DNA of 64,000 bases from Chryseobacterium sp. POL2 (GCF_011058315.1 NZ_CP049298.1:1240001-1304000); one strand, 5' to 3'. Positions 9,246 through 18,483 are shown, counted from the first letter of the stretch. Translations and numbers: made by a program. The notes: a model not told the origin generated them from the sequence alone.

Positions 9246-10904
9246 ATGGATTTTAAAAATTATAAGATGCCATACAGTATCAATCCTCAATATTCGAAAA
9301 AAACAGCTTATTTTTCAATGGAGTTTGCTATTGATCAATCTCTGAAAATATACAGTGGTGGATTAGGCTTTTTGGCGGGATCACACATGCGAAGCGCCTA
9401 TAATTTAAAACAAGATTTGGTAGGTATTGGCATTTTGTGGAAATTCGGGTATTATGACCAAGCTCGCAACCACAACCAAACACTTCATCCTGTTTAGACA
9501 AAAAAAATATACTCTTATTTGGAAGATACTGGCATACTGTTCCAAATCGAAATTCACAATGCCCCTGTTTGGGTAAAAGTCTGGTACCTCAATCCTGAAA
9601 CTTTCAAAACATGCCCTATGTTTTTGCTGAGTACGGACGTGCCAGAAAACGATCATCTTTCCAAAACCATTTGCCATCGCCTATACGACGCGAACGAATC
9701 TACAAAATTGGCGCAATATATTTTACTAGGAAAAGCTGGCGCAAAATTGTTGGACGAAATGAATCTTGAGCGCGAGGTTTACCATCTTAACGAAGCACAT
9801 GGATTGCCCGCAGCTTTTTATTTATTAAGAAAATATGGTGGCGACCTTTCAAAAGTTAAAGAAAAATTAGTTTTCACAACGCACACCCCCGAAGAAGCGG
9901 GCAACGAAAAACACGACCTTGGGCTCTGTTACAACATGTCCTATTTCTGTGGCATGAGCAAGGAAGAAGTCAAACAATTGGAAGGCAGTAGCGATGACCA
10001 ATTCAACCATTCGCTATGCGCGCTGAAGATGGCTCGTGTCGCCAATGCTGTATCTCAATTGCATGGCCTTGTTTCCCGACAGATGTGGAACAAATATCCC
10101 GGCATTTGTGAAATAAAATCAATTACCAACGCTCAGGAATTCAAATATTGGGCGGACAAACCGCTTTATAATGCCAAAGACGAAGGCGACAAAGAAACTT
10201 TTGATTTTAGAAAAAACTATTTGAAAAAAAGAGCTTTCAAAATTGTGGCTGACCAATGTGGGAAACTTTTTGATCCCCATATTTTAACAATTGTCTGGGC
10301 AAGACGTTTTGCGGGTTACAAAAGAGCAGATTTGTTACTAGCAGACAAAGAACGCTTCCGCAGACTTTTGGAAAACAAAGAATATCCTGTACAAATCATT
10401 TGGGCAGGAAAACCTTATCCCATGGACTATTCCGCAATTTCAACTTTTAATAATCTTGTTGAAGAAAATAAAATCTACAACAATATAGCAGTGCTTACAG
10501 GCTACGAATTGTCATTAAGCAAATCCCTGAAACAAGCTTCCGACATCTGGCTAAACAATCCTAGAGTTCCGCGCGAAGCGTCCGGAACTTCTGGTATGAC
10601 GGCAGCAATGAATGCTTCTGTCAACCTATCAACAGACGATGGCTGGATCCCAGAATTTGCCAGACATGGCGAAAACGCCTTTGTCGTTCCGAAAGCGGAT
10701 TACCACAATATGACAACTTTAGAACAAGACACTTACGACCTTAATAAATTGTACGACATTCTCGAAAACGAAATCATCCCAACCTACTACAATAACAAAA
10801 ATAAATGGCGCAAAATTGTAGGCTCCGCTATGGAAGACGTGCGCTTCCAGTTCAATAGCGATCGTATGGCAGACGAATATTATAAGCTGCTGTATAACTT
10901 TTAA
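9246..10904 (+). pseudogene. Alpha-glucan family phosphorylase (GT35-like), interrupted by an in-frame TAG
   Basis: The frame opened by the ATG at 9246 reads MDFKNYKMPYSINPQYSKKTAYF and carries the family start (TAYFSMEFAID, KIYSGGLGFLAGSH). It hits TAG at 9495-9497, then continues in the same frame to 10904 with the rest of the enzyme (YHLNEAHG, FTTHTPEEAGNEKHD, WARRFAGYKRADLL, REASGTSGM). From memory of homologues the stop stands where a Trp is found (...QPxW-TKK...), so one G-to-A change, TGG to TAG, explains it. Everything else is full length: 552 codons including the TAG. A restart at the TTG at 9519 would lack the N-terminal 90 residues. The expected PLP-lysine position (GTSGMK in well-studied members) is Thr here, codon ACG at 10599-10601. 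The enzyme would release glucose-1-phosphate from alpha-glucans. A sequencing error or a suppressed stop cannot be excluded. Confidence 0.85.
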
Positions 10905-10909
10905 AACAG

Positions 10910-10943
10910 AAAAGCCTTTAGTAAATTAAAACTAAAGGCTTTT
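10910..10943. terminator. Bidirectional terminator between the phosphorylase gene and aceA
   Basis: A perfect 12-bp stem (10910-10921 with 10932-10943) has a 10-base AT loop and T/A runs at both ends, so it can serve both convergent genes. Confidence 0.85.
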
Positions 10944-10968
10944 TATAAGATTTTTATTTTAGAAAAAA

Positions 10969-12249
10969 TTAATGAAACTGCGCTGCTTCTGTAGAATCTT
11001 TCATCGCTACCGTTGCAGAAGTGCCATTGGTAACAATACGCTGCACTTCATCAAAATAGCCCGTTCCTACAAAACTTTGATGCTTCACAGCACGAAAACC
11101 TTTCGGTTGCAACGCAAATTCGCGTTCTTGCAACTCCGAATACCCCGCCATGCCGCGCTCTTTATAAGCCAAAGCCAACTCGAACATAGCCGTGTTCAAC
11201 GCATGGAAACCAGCCAATGTGATAAACTGAAATTTGTAACCCATCTTTGCCAATTCTTCTCGAAAATCTTCCATTTCTTCAACACTCAACCGAGCTGCCC
11301 AATTGAAAGAAGGCGAGCAATTGTACGCCAACATTTTTCCAGGAAATTTAGCATGAATAGCTTCCGCAAATTGTCTGGCCTGTTCCAAATCAGGATTTGA
11401 AGTTTCCATCCAGATTAGATCGGCATAAGGCGCATAGGACAAACCTCGATCAATGCCTTGTTCCACGCCATTTTTCACAACATAAAAACCTTCCGAAGTC
11501 CGTTCGCCTGTCACAAATTTTTTATCTCGATCATCAATGTCCGACGTTAAAAGGTCCGCAGCATCGGCATCTGTTCTAGCAATAATCAAACTCGGAACTC
11601 CTAAAACATCAGCTGCCAAGCGCGCCGCAATCAATTTGTTAATCGCTTCTTGTGTCGGTACCAAAACTTTTCCTCCAAGATGGCCACATTTTTTGGCAGA
11701 CGACAATTGATCTTCAAAATGAACGCCTGCGGCACCCGCTTCAATCATCTGTTTCATCAACTCAAAAGCGTTGAGATTACCTCCAAAACCTGCTTCTGCA
11801 TCTGCTACAATAGGTACAAGATATTCTTTGTCGCCACCGCCATTTACCGATTGTATTTGATCTGCACGCAACAAAGCATTATTAATTTTTTTAACAACCG
11901 ACGGCACCGAATTCGCAGGATATAAGGATTGATCGGGATACATTTCGCCCGACAAATTGGCATCTGCTGCCACTTGCCAACCCGACAGATAGATGGCTTC
12001 CAGACCAGCGTCCACTTCCTGCACCGCTTGATTTCCTGTCAAAGCGCCCAAGCCTGCAACATAATCTTGATTATTAAGCTTATCCCAAAGCTTTTCTGAC
12101 ATTTGTTTTGCAATACTGTATTCCAAGGTGTAACGTCCTCTAAGTTTTAAAACATCTTCTGCAGAATACGGTCTTGTAACGTCTTTCCAACGTGGATTGT
12201 TCAGCCAATCTTGCGCCAAAGCTTGGATTTGTTCTTGTTTTGATTTCAT
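10969..12249 (-). CDS. aceA: Isocitrate lyase
   Basis: AceA cleaves isocitrate to glyoxylate and succinate, the first step of the glyoxylate shunt, letting the cell grow on acetate or fatty acids. The 426-residue length fits the bacterial ICL1 type. The active-site signature KKCGHLGGK is at 186-194 with catalytic Cys188. Other conserved blocks are WQVAADAN (91-98), [12 protein letters not shown] (146-157, metal and substrate binding) and YNCSPSFNW. It lies 49 bases downstream of malate synthase on the same strand with no promoter-like box between, so aceB-aceA form one operon. The regulator upstream of aceB is the likely controller. Confidence 0.97.
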   Translation of the reverse strand: MKSKQEQIQALAQDWLNNPRWKDVTRPYSAEDVLKLRGRYTLEYSIAKQMSEKLWDKLNNQDYVAGLGALTGNQAVQEVDAGLEAIYLSGWQVAADANLSGEMYPDQSLYPANSVPSVVKKINNALLRADQIQSVNGGGDKEYLVPIVADAEAGFGGNLNAFELMKQMIEAGAAGVHFEDQLSSAKKCGHLGGKVLVPTQEAINKLIAARLAADVLGVPSLIIARTDADAADLLTSDIDDRDKKFVTGERTSEGFYVVKNGVEQGIDRGLSYAPYADLIWMETSNPDLEQARQFAEAIHAKFPGKMLAYNCSPSFNWAARLSVEEMEDFREELAKMGYKFQFITLAGFHALNTAMFELALAYKERGMAGYSELQEREFALQPKGFRAVKHQSFVGTGYFDEVQRIVTNGTSATVAMKDSTEAAQFH

Positions 12250-12298
12250 AATATAGTGTGATTTAGTGTGATTAAAAATGTTTGAATGTATTTAAACT

Positions 12299-13876
12299 TT
12301 AATCCAAATATGGATAAGCTTTTATACTTAAGAACTCGTCAAATTCTTTAGAAAAAATCATGTCATTGAAAAGGCTAATTGCTAAACCGAACTTTCCATT
12401 TTGGAAACGCTGTTCACCAACATAAGTTTTTATATTCTCTACTTCTTCATTTTCGAGTTTCAGAATTAATTCTTTTGTAACAACTTGTCCCCCCTCCAAC
12501 GTCACCGACTGTCTTAGCCATTGCCATATTTGGGAGCGAGAAATTTCTGCAGTAGCTGCATCTTCCATCAAATTATAAATTGCCGCTGCACCTGTGCCCA
12601 TCAACCAGGATTCGATGTAGAGAATGCTAACATTGATGTTTTTGCGAAGCCCTTTTTCTGTAATCGTTCCTGCGGGAACTTCCAAGAGTTGACTTTCCGA
12701 AATTTGATAATTAAATTGTTTATGAATTTGGTTAGGCGTTGGCATATATTGATTAAAAACTCCCATCGCAACAGGTACCAAAGCAGGATGTGCTACCCAA
12801 GTACCGTCATGCCCATTACGAACTTCGCGCTCTTTGTCGGTTCTCACTTTTTCAAAGGCTTCTTCATTAGCATTTGGATTATCTTTTACTGGAATTTGAG
12901 CCGCCATCCCACCAATCGCAGAAACGCGTCTTTTGTGACAAATCTCCACAACTCTTTTGGTATATGCCTCCATAAAAGGCGAAGTCATCGTAACCTTATC
13001 GCGGTCTGGCACCAAAAAATGCGGCAGATTTCTAAACTTTTTGATATAGGAAAAAATATAATCCCAACGACCGCAATTGAGTCCCGCACTATGTTCTTTA
13101 AGCTCAAATAAAATTTCGTCCAATTGAAAAGAAGCGGTAATGGTTTCTATAAGAACTGTTGCTTTTATGCTTCCTGTAAGGATTTTAAGATAATCTTGTG
13201 AAAACAAAAAAACGTCATTCCACCAGCGCGCTTCAAGATAATGTTCTAATTTGGGCAAATAGAAAAATGGACCACTACCTTTCATCAACAGCTTTTTAGC
13301 ATTTCTGAAAAAGTAAATTCCAAAATCCACCAAAGATGCAGACATCATTTCGCCATCAACCAAAATATGTTTTTCATCGAGATGCAAGCCGCGTGGCCTC
13401 ACCAGCAAAACTGCAGTTTTTTCATTAAGCTGATAAGATTTTCCTTCGGGTGACACAAAATCAATTGTTCTGCTAATGGCGTCACTTAGATTAATTTGTC
13501 CTTGCATACAATTTTCCCAAGTCGGCGAATTGCTATCTTCAAAATCCGCCATAAAAATTTTAGCTCCAGAGTTCAGCGCGTTAATAATCATCTTTCGATC
13601 CACGGGGCCTGTAATTTCTACACGGCGATCATGCAAATCGCGAGGCAGCGGCGCACATATCCAATTTGCTGTTCGCACTTCTTTTGTTTCCTCTAAAAAG
13701 CGAGGTAATTTTCCGGCATCAAATTCTTTTTGAATTCTTTTTCTATTTTCGAGAAGTTCTAAACGGCGCTTATTAAAAGTCTGATGCAATGCTAATAAAA
13801 AATCCTTAACGCTTTCCGTAAATACTGACTCATAATCATTTGCACTATTTATTGAGATTTGATTTAAACTTTTCAT
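12299..13876 (-). CDS. aceB: Malate synthase A
   Basis: AceB condenses glyoxylate with acetyl-CoA to malate and completes the glyoxylate shunt begun by aceA. Its 525 residues match the A isoform (about 530) and not the 720-residue G isoform. Recognisable blocks are VEITGPVDRKMIINALNSGAK, FMADFEDSNSPTW (metal-binding acidic residues), LLVRPRGLHL with the active-site Arg, and NGHDGTWVAHPALVP. It is first in the operon and is transcribed away from the XRE-type regulator at 13999. Its candidate -7 box (13910-13903) and the palindrome overlapping its -33 region suggest control by that regulator. Confidence 0.97.
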   Translation of the reverse strand: MKSLNQISINSANDYESVFTESVKDFLLALHQTFNKRRLELLENRKRIQKEFDAGKLPRFLEETKEVRTANWICAPLPRDLHDRRVEITGPVDRKMIINALNSGAKIFMADFEDSNSPTWENCMQGQINLSDAISRTIDFVSPEGKSYQLNEKTAVLLVRPRGLHLDEKHILVDGEMMSASLVDFGIYFFRNAKKLLMKGSGPFFYLPKLEHYLEARWWNDVFLFSQDYLKILTGSIKATVLIETITASFQLDEILFELKEHSAGLNCGRWDYIFSYIKKFRNLPHFLVPDRDKVTMTSPFMEAYTKRVVEICHKRRVSAIGGMAAQIPVKDNPNANEEAFEKVRTDKEREVRNGHDGTWVAHPALVPVAMGVFNQYMPTPNQIHKQFNYQISESQLLEVPAGTITEKGLRKNINVSILYIESWLMGTGAAAIYNLMEDAATAEISRSQIWQWLRQSVTLEGGQVVTKELILKLENEEVENIKTYVGEQRFQNGKFGLAISLFNDMIFSKEFDEFLSIKAYPYLD

Positions 13877-13902
13877 TTTTAATTTAATTGTGATTGGTGT
13901 GA

Positions 13903-13910
13903 CAAATCTA
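13903..13910 (-). promoter_or_regulatory. Candidate -7 box for aceB-aceA
   Basis: TAGATTTG read on the minus strand matches TAnnTTTG and lies 26 bases before the aceB start. The expected -33 position, about 19-23 bases upstream, falls at the edge of the palindrome at 13929-13946, and no TTG is seen there. That fits a promoter that depends on, or is blocked by, a protein bound to the palindrome. Confidence 0.5.
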
Positions 13911-13928
13911 ATAAAAATATTTTCACTA

Positions 13929-13946
13929 TTAGCGAACGTTCGCTAA
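13929..13946. promoter_or_regulatory. Perfect 18-bp palindrome, candidate operator for the glyoxylate regulator
   Basis: TTAGCGAACGTTCGCTAA is a perfect palindrome with a GC-rich core in an AT-rich gap between aceB (minus) and the regulator gene (plus). It lies about 53 bp from both start codons. Its half-site resembles the GC-containing palindromic sites of RamB/PrpR-type regulators in actinobacteria, as recalled. No second copy was noticed in the window. Confidence 0.65.
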
Positions 13947-13986
13947 ATTTTTAAAAAAATTATTATGTAAACAATTGCTTTATTTT

Positions 13987-13994
13987 TATATTTG
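13987..13994 (+). promoter_or_regulatory. -7 box 4 nt before the regulator start codon
   Basis: TATATTTG matches TAnnTTTG, and only four bases separate it from the ATG at 13999. Transcription would begin at or about the start codon, suggesting a leaderless mRNA. Confidence 0.5.
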
Positions 13995-13998
13995 TTTT

Positions 13999-15483
13999 AT
14001 GAATGCTGATAGCGACTATATCCGAGTAATTTTTGGTCTTAAACTAAGACAACAACGCCAGAAAAGAAATTGGTCTTTACAAGATCTTGCTAACCAAACT
14101 GGCTTGTCAAAATCTTATCTTAACGAAATCGAAAATGGTAAAAAATACCCCAAACATGACAAAATCATCCAAGTCGCAGAAACCTTAGGATGCAGTTTTG
14201 ATGATTTGGTATCGACAAAACTCGACAGAAGTCTTGCGCCAATTAATGAAATTTTACAATCAGATGTATTTAAAGAAATCCCGTTGGATCTTTTCGGGAT
14301 CAACCGTAATAATCTGATCGGAATGATAAGCGAAGCGCCAAAAAAAGTTACAGCTTTCATCAATACACTTATTGAAATTTCGCAGAATTATAACCTTGGA
14401 AAAGAACGTTTTTTCTTTGCAGTATTGCGCTCTTTTCAGGAATTATACAACAATCATTTCCCTGAAATCGAGGAAAAAGCTGAGGCTTTTTACCAGCAAT
14501 ACAACCTAAAGCCCCGTGAACTGAAATCCTCGGATTTAGAAAATATTTTAATCGAAGATTTTGGCTACCAAATAAGCTCACGAGATTTTAATGAATTTGG
14601 TACTTTGCAACATTTAAGATCTTTATTTATTCCTGAAAAAAAGAATTTATTACTCAATCAAAGGCTTGATGAAAATCAAAAAACTTTCATTTTAGCCAAA
14701 GAAATTGGATTCCAAGTTTTGGATCTAAAATTGCGCCCCAACACGTATTCTTGGGTTGACATCCATAGTTTTGAAGAAATCCTGAATAATTATTATGCTT
14801 CATATTTCGCTGGCGGATTATTGATTCCTAAAAAAGAACTGGTACAGAAAACGGCTGATTTTTTCGATCATAAAGAATGGAAAGCCTCACATTTCGAAGA
14901 TTTAATTCAGCATTTCACAAATTCTCCAGAAACATTATATTATCGTTTGACTAATATTTTAGCTTCAGAATTTGGGATAAAGGACTTATTTTATTTATGT
15001 TTTGTCAAAAAGAAAAACACACATAAAGTACAGATTTTAAAAGAGTTACACCTCAACCAACAACAAGCGCCACGATCTAATGCCATGAATGAACACTATT
15101 GTCGTCGATGGGTTTCTGTAAGAAATCTGGAACAATTGGAAACTGAAGATACACAAATGACTGATGCCCAAATTTCACATTACAAAGATTTTGGACTTAG
15201 TTATCTTGTGATATCAACCTCCCAAAAAAATCCATTTTCGGACGGAAGCAACAGAAGTTATTGTCTTGGAATTTTGTTGAATAGTAATTCTCTAAAAAAA
15301 ATAAATTTCTCAAAAAGTGACGCTTTGCCCATTGTTGAAGTTGGTGTCACCTGCGAACATTGCAGCATCGGCAATTGCGATGTAAGACAAGCTCCGGCGA
15401 CAAGACTCGATAAAGAACATTTCAATAACGACATGAAAAAGTCCATTGAAAAAATCCGATCTCAATTTTTAAAATCATCTTAA
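13999..15483 (+). CDS. XRE-type regulator of the ScfR/RamB/PrpR family, likely controls the glyoxylate shunt
   Basis: 494 residues from the ATG at 13999; an upstream TTG at 13975 is in frame but overlaps the promoter box. An N-terminal HTH_3 domain covers about 10-65 (LKLRQQRQKRNWSLQDLA, GLSKSYLNEIENGKK). A central region resembles the M78/IrrE fold, but the HExxH zinc motif has degenerated to AKEIGFQ. The C-terminus has the short-chain fatty acyl regulator look, with C-E-H-C-S-I-G-N-C plus one earlier Cys in HYCRRW. M. tuberculosis PrpR, of the same architecture, binds an acyl-CoA and an iron-sulfur cluster. Corynebacterial RamB controls aceA/aceB. From the family and the divergent aceB-aceA neighbours I infer that it senses acetyl- or propionyl-CoA status. 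Whether it activates or represses cannot be told from sequence. Confidence 0.88.
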   Translation: MNADSDYIRVIFGLKLRQQRQKRNWSLQDLANQTGLSKSYLNEIENGKKYPKHDKIIQVAETLGCSFDDLVSTKLDRSLAPINEILQSDVFKEIPLDLFGINRNNLIGMISEAPKKVTAFINTLIEISQNYNLGKERFFFAVLRSFQELYNNHFPEIEEKAEAFYQQYNLKPRELKSSDLENILIEDFGYQISSRDFNEFGTLQHLRSLFIPEKKNLLLNQRLDENQKTFILAKEIGFQVLDLKLRPNTYSWVDIHSFEEILNNYYASYFAGGLLIPKKELVQKTADFFDHKEWKASHFEDLIQHFTNSPETLYYRLTNILASEFGIKDLFYLCFVKKKNTHKVQILKELHLNQQQAPRSNAMNEHYCRRWVSVRNLEQLETEDTQMTDAQISHYKDFGLSYLVISTSQKNPFSDGSNRSYCLGILLNSNSLKKINFSKSDALPIVEVGVTCEHCSIGNCDVRQAPATRLDKEHFNNDMKKSIEKIRSQFLKSS

Positions 15484-15516
15484 AAATTTGATTATCTTCG
15501 ACTTAAACTAAAAGTC

Positions 15517-16164
15517 ATGTTATTGGATTTGATTTTTCCGACGCGTTGTTTGTCTTGTGATACTATCATTCCGTCAAATTCTATATTGTGTGAAAATTGC
15601 GAAGAACAACTCAGTTACACACATTTTAAATTTGATTCTGAAAACATTTTAACACAAAAAGCCAAGCTCCTTTTTCCTGTTGAAAAAGCTTTTGCTTTGT
15701 TTTATTTTAAAGATGAAAATTTAGCTCAAAAACTAATTCACGGTCTGAAATATGGCAATCAGCAATTCATTGGAAAACATCTTGCGCAATGTATTCATGA
15801 TCGAATTAAGCTGAACGAAATTGATGAAATAATCAGCGTTCCGTTGCATGAAAAAAAGCTAAAACAACGCGGTTACAACCAATTGACTTTATTTGGAAAT
15901 ACTTTATCAAAACTATATAATATCCCAGTAAATCATCAATTTTTAAAACGGAATTCCCACGACAAGGCGCAAGCCCAAAAAGACAAAACGCATCGCGAGG
16001 AAACGAAAAGTGTATTCAGTTCACAATCTAGTCAAGATAGCAAACACATTCTTTTAATAGATGATGTTTTCACAACAGGAAATACTTTATCGAGCATCGC
16101 ATGGGAAATTTTAAGCAAAAACCCCAACTATCGCATCAGCATTTTGGTAATTGCAATAGACTAA
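15517..16164 (+). CDS. comF: ComF-family phosphoribosyltransferase-like protein
   Basis: A 215-residue cytoplasmic protein. The N-terminus carries a zinc ribbon, C11-L-S-C14 ... C25-E-N-C28, and the C-terminal part a PRTase-fold with the PRPP loop LLIDDVFTTGNTLSS. The block SVPLHEKKLKQRGYNQ is characteristic of ComF/GntX. In naturally competent bacteria ComF is needed for DNA uptake into the cytoplasm; whether this organism is competent is unknown. It begins 33 bases after the regulator and may be read through from it. It is convergent with upp across 25 bases with no clear terminator. Confidence 0.9.
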   Translation: MLLDLIFPTRCLSCDTIIPSNSILCENCEEQLSYTHFKFDSENILTQKAKLLFPVEKAFALFYFKDENLAQKLIHGLKYGNQQFIGKHLAQCIHDRIKLNEIDEIISVPLHEKKLKQRGYNQLTLFGNTLSKLYNIPVNHQFLKRNSHDKAQAQKDKTHREETKSVFSSQSSQDSKHILLIDDVFTTGNTLSSIAWEILSKNPNYRISILVIAID

Positions 16165-16189
16165 GTATTGGTCATGAATTATTAAAAAA

Positions 16190-16840
16190 TTACCGTTGAA
16201 GCTTTTCTCCGTAAGCCAAATCTCCTGCATCGCCCAAACCTGGCGTGATATAACCTTTTGACGTCAAACCAGAATCGATAACACCCACCCAAATTTTAGC
16301 ATTTGGAAAAGCATCTTGTATAGCTTTCACACCTTGTTGACTGGCAATTGCTGCTACGATATGCATTTCTGTTGGCGTTCCGTTGGTCAGCAAATCTTTT
16401 ATAGCTTCGATAAGGGAAGCTCCCGTTGCCAACATAGGATCTGCAACAATTAGAGGACGTCCGTCTAGATTTGGACACGTCAAATAATCTTGTTTTATAG
16501 AGAAATAATCGTTGACATCATGCTTTCTATAAGCTGCAACAAAACCACAATCGGCTTTATCAAAATAATTAAGAACACCCTGAAACAAAGGAACTCCCGC
16601 TCTAAGAATAGTTGTAATAACAGGCTGAACCGCAATTTCGCGACCTTTCACTTTATCCAAAGGTGTTGTAATCTCCACCTCAACTTGTGCCATACCTTTG
16701 GAAATCTCGAAAGCAGCAATCTCACCGATGCGCTCCAAGTTTCTACGGAACTTCATGCGGTCTTGTTGTACATCAACATTTCTTAAATCATTAATCCATG
16801 AGTTAACTAAAGAAAATTCTTGGGATAATTCTTTTATCAT
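16190..16840 (-). CDS. upp: Uracil phosphoribosyltransferase
   Basis: Upp salvages uracil with PRPP to UMP. The 216-residue length is usual. The PRPP-binding loop is VADPMLATGASL; the C-terminal GDAGDLAYGE binds uracil, and the conserved TTILRAGVPLFQGVL block is present. It is a single gene on the minus strand downstream of der, separated from it by a terminator, with its own AT-rich upstream region (TATATTTA, one base off the -7 consensus). Confidence 0.95.
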   Translation of the reverse strand: MIKELSQEFSLVNSWINDLRNVDVQQDRMKFRRNLERIGEIAAFEISKGMAQVEVEITTPLDKVKGREIAVQPVITTILRAGVPLFQGVLNYFDKADCGFVAAYRKHDVNDYFSIKQDYLTCPNLDGRPLIVADPMLATGASLIEAIKDLLTNGTPTEMHIVAAIASQQGVKAIQDAFPNAKIWVGVIDSGLTSKGYITPGLGDAGDLAYGEKLQR

Positions 16841-16891
16841 AAAAACGGGTTCTTAGTTTAAATATAAAAATGAGCTTTAAAGTTAAGCAAT

Positions 16892-16920
16892 AAAAAGCCT
16901 TCCGAAAAATCCGAAAGGCT
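16892..16920 (-). terminator. Terminator of der
   Basis: AGCCTT (16896-16901) pairs with AAGGCT (16915-16920), and the stem continues imperfectly through CG pairs. On the minus strand the stem is followed by TTTTTA. Confidence 0.7.
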
Positions 16921-16926
16921 GATATT

Positions 16927-18234
16927 TTATTTTTGTCTGAAATAAATCTCGATTGGAACTCCAGTAAAATCAAAGTTCTTACGCAACTGATTCTCTACAA
17001 ATCGTTTGTAAGGTTCTTTCACATATTGCGGAAGATTACAGAAAAACACAAATTGTGGCGATGGCGTTGGCAACTGCACACAATACTTGATTTTCACATA
17101 TTTACCTTTCAAAGCTGGAGGTGGTGTATTTTCCATGATTGGAAGCATCAATTCGTTCAGTTTTGAAGTTTTGATGCGTTGTTTACGATTTTCATAAACT
17201 TGCATTGCTACTTCAACCGCTTTTAGAATACGTTGCTTGGTTAGAGCTGAAACAAACAATACTGGAATATCACTGAACATTCCGATTTTGTCTTTAATTT
17301 TGGCTTCGAAATCGCGCATGGTATTGGTTTCTTTCTCGACCAAGTCCCACTTGTTTACCAAAATGACAACGCCTTTTCTATTTTTTTGAGCCAAACTAAA
17401 GATGTTCATATCTTGCGATTCCCAACCCAAAGTTGCATCAATCATCAAAATCACAACATCCGAATGCTCAATAGAACGGATAGAACGCATTACGGAGTAA
17501 AACTCCAAATCTTCAGAAACTCTTGATTTTCTACGCATTCCCGCCGTATCAACCAATACGAACTCGTGCCCGAATTTGTTATACAAAGTTTCAATACTGT
17601 CACGCGTTGTACCTGCAATGTCGGTTACAATATTTCTTTCGTTATCCAGCAAAGCGTTTGTTAAAGTGGATTTACCAACATTTGGACGTCCAGCAATGGT
17701 AATTTTTGGCAAACCTTCGAAAGGATCTTTATACTCTGTCGTTGGGAAATCCGCGACAACGGCATCCAGCAATTCCCCAGTACCAGAACCTGTTGCAGAA
17801 GAAAGCGTATAATATTTTTCTACTCCTAGCTGATAAAATTCGGTTGCAGGAAGTTCTTCTTTAGCAGAATCTACTTTGTTAACAACCAAATATAAAGGTT
17901 TGTTGGCTTTTCTCAACAATTCAAAAACTTCATAATCTGTATCGGTAAGACCTTCTTCAACATTAACCATAAAAATAATGGAAGTCGCTTCTTCAACAGC
18001 CAATTGTACTTGTTTACGAATTTCTTCTTCAAAAATATCATCCGAACCGATGTCGTAACCTCCAGTATCAATAACTGTAAAATCTACACCATTCCAATCA
18101 GATTTTCCATAGTGACGGTCTCTGGTAACACCAGCTGTAGAATCTACAATAGCTTCTCTTCTTTCTAATAAACGGTTGAATAAAGTGGATTTTCCCACAT
18201 TCGGTCGGCCAACAATAGCAACAATATTGCTCAT
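16927..18234 (-). CDS. der: Ribosome biogenesis GTPase Der (EngA)
   Basis: Der is an essential double GTPase that assists 50S subunit maturation. At 435 residues it has the family's two tandem G domains: P-loops GRPNVGKSTLFNRL near 8-21 and GRPNVGKSTLTNAL near 182-195, with DTGGY / DTAGMRR switch II and NKVD / NKWD specificity motifs. A C-terminal KH-like domain follows (LPTPSPQFVFFCN, PIEIYFRQK). It is a monocistronic unit with a long leader containing a hairpin and an own terminator at 16892-16920. Confidence 0.97.
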   Translation of the reverse strand: MSNIVAIVGRPNVGKSTLFNRLLERREAIVDSTAGVTRDRHYGKSDWNGVDFTVIDTGGYDIGSDDIFEEEIRKQVQLAVEEATSIIFMVNVEEGLTDTDYEVFELLRKANKPLYLVVNKVDSAKEELPATEFYQLGVEKYYTLSSATGSGTGELLDAVVADFPTTEYKDPFEGLPKITIAGRPNVGKSTLTNALLDNERNIVTDIAGTTRDSIETLYNKFGHEFVLVDTAGMRRKSRVSEDLEFYSVMRSIRSIEHSDVVILMIDATLGWESQDMNIFSLAQKNRKGVVILVNKWDLVEKETNTMRDFEAKIKDKIGMFSDIPVLFVSALTKQRILKAVEVAMQVYENRKQRIKTSKLNELMLPIMENTPPPALKGKYVKIKYCVQLPTPSPQFVFFCNLPQYVKEPYKRFVENQLRKNFDFTGVPIEIYFRQK

Positions 18235-18293
18235 AAAAAATGTTTAATAATCCTTAGCATCATAAGAAATTGCTTCAGGATAAGATTATTAAT

Positions 18294-18335
18294 GGGTTTC
18301 TCCGACTCTCGGAGCCCAATTTTTTTGCAAAGATA
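18294..18335 (-). promoter_or_regulatory. Candidate der promoter and leader hairpin
   Basis: On the minus strand TATCTTTG at 18335-18328 matches the -7 box. The inferred leader of about 90 nt begins with a compact hairpin: CTCCGA and TCGGAG around GAG, flanked by GGG and CCC, at 18294-18317. It could stabilise the mRNA or act in autoregulation; nothing more is shown. Confidence 0.45.
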
Positions 18336-18441
18336 GACTTTTTTGAATTAATTATTTTTTTGTTATCAAATTGACTATATTTTTAACAATATTAATATTT
18401 ACTATTGTATACATAGTATTAGTAATTTTAATTTTATTGAC

Positions 18442-18471
18442 TTTATAACAATTCAGCTATATTGTTATAAA
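18442..18471. promoter_or_regulatory. 11-bp inverted repeat upstream of the broken sorting-domain gene
   Basis: TTTATAACAAT (18442-18452) and ATTGTTATAAA (18461-18471) form a perfect inverted repeat with an 8-bp spacer, 12 bp before the ATG at 18484. No TAnnTTTG box is seen in this gap, so the repeat may be the operator or part of an atypical promoter. Confidence 0.4.
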
Positions 18472-18483
18472 ATATTTAAAGTT

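Noticed and set aside
12521-13111. A 196-residue plus-strand open frame inside aceB
   Set aside because: It is antisense to the well-supported malate synthase gene and has no family features.
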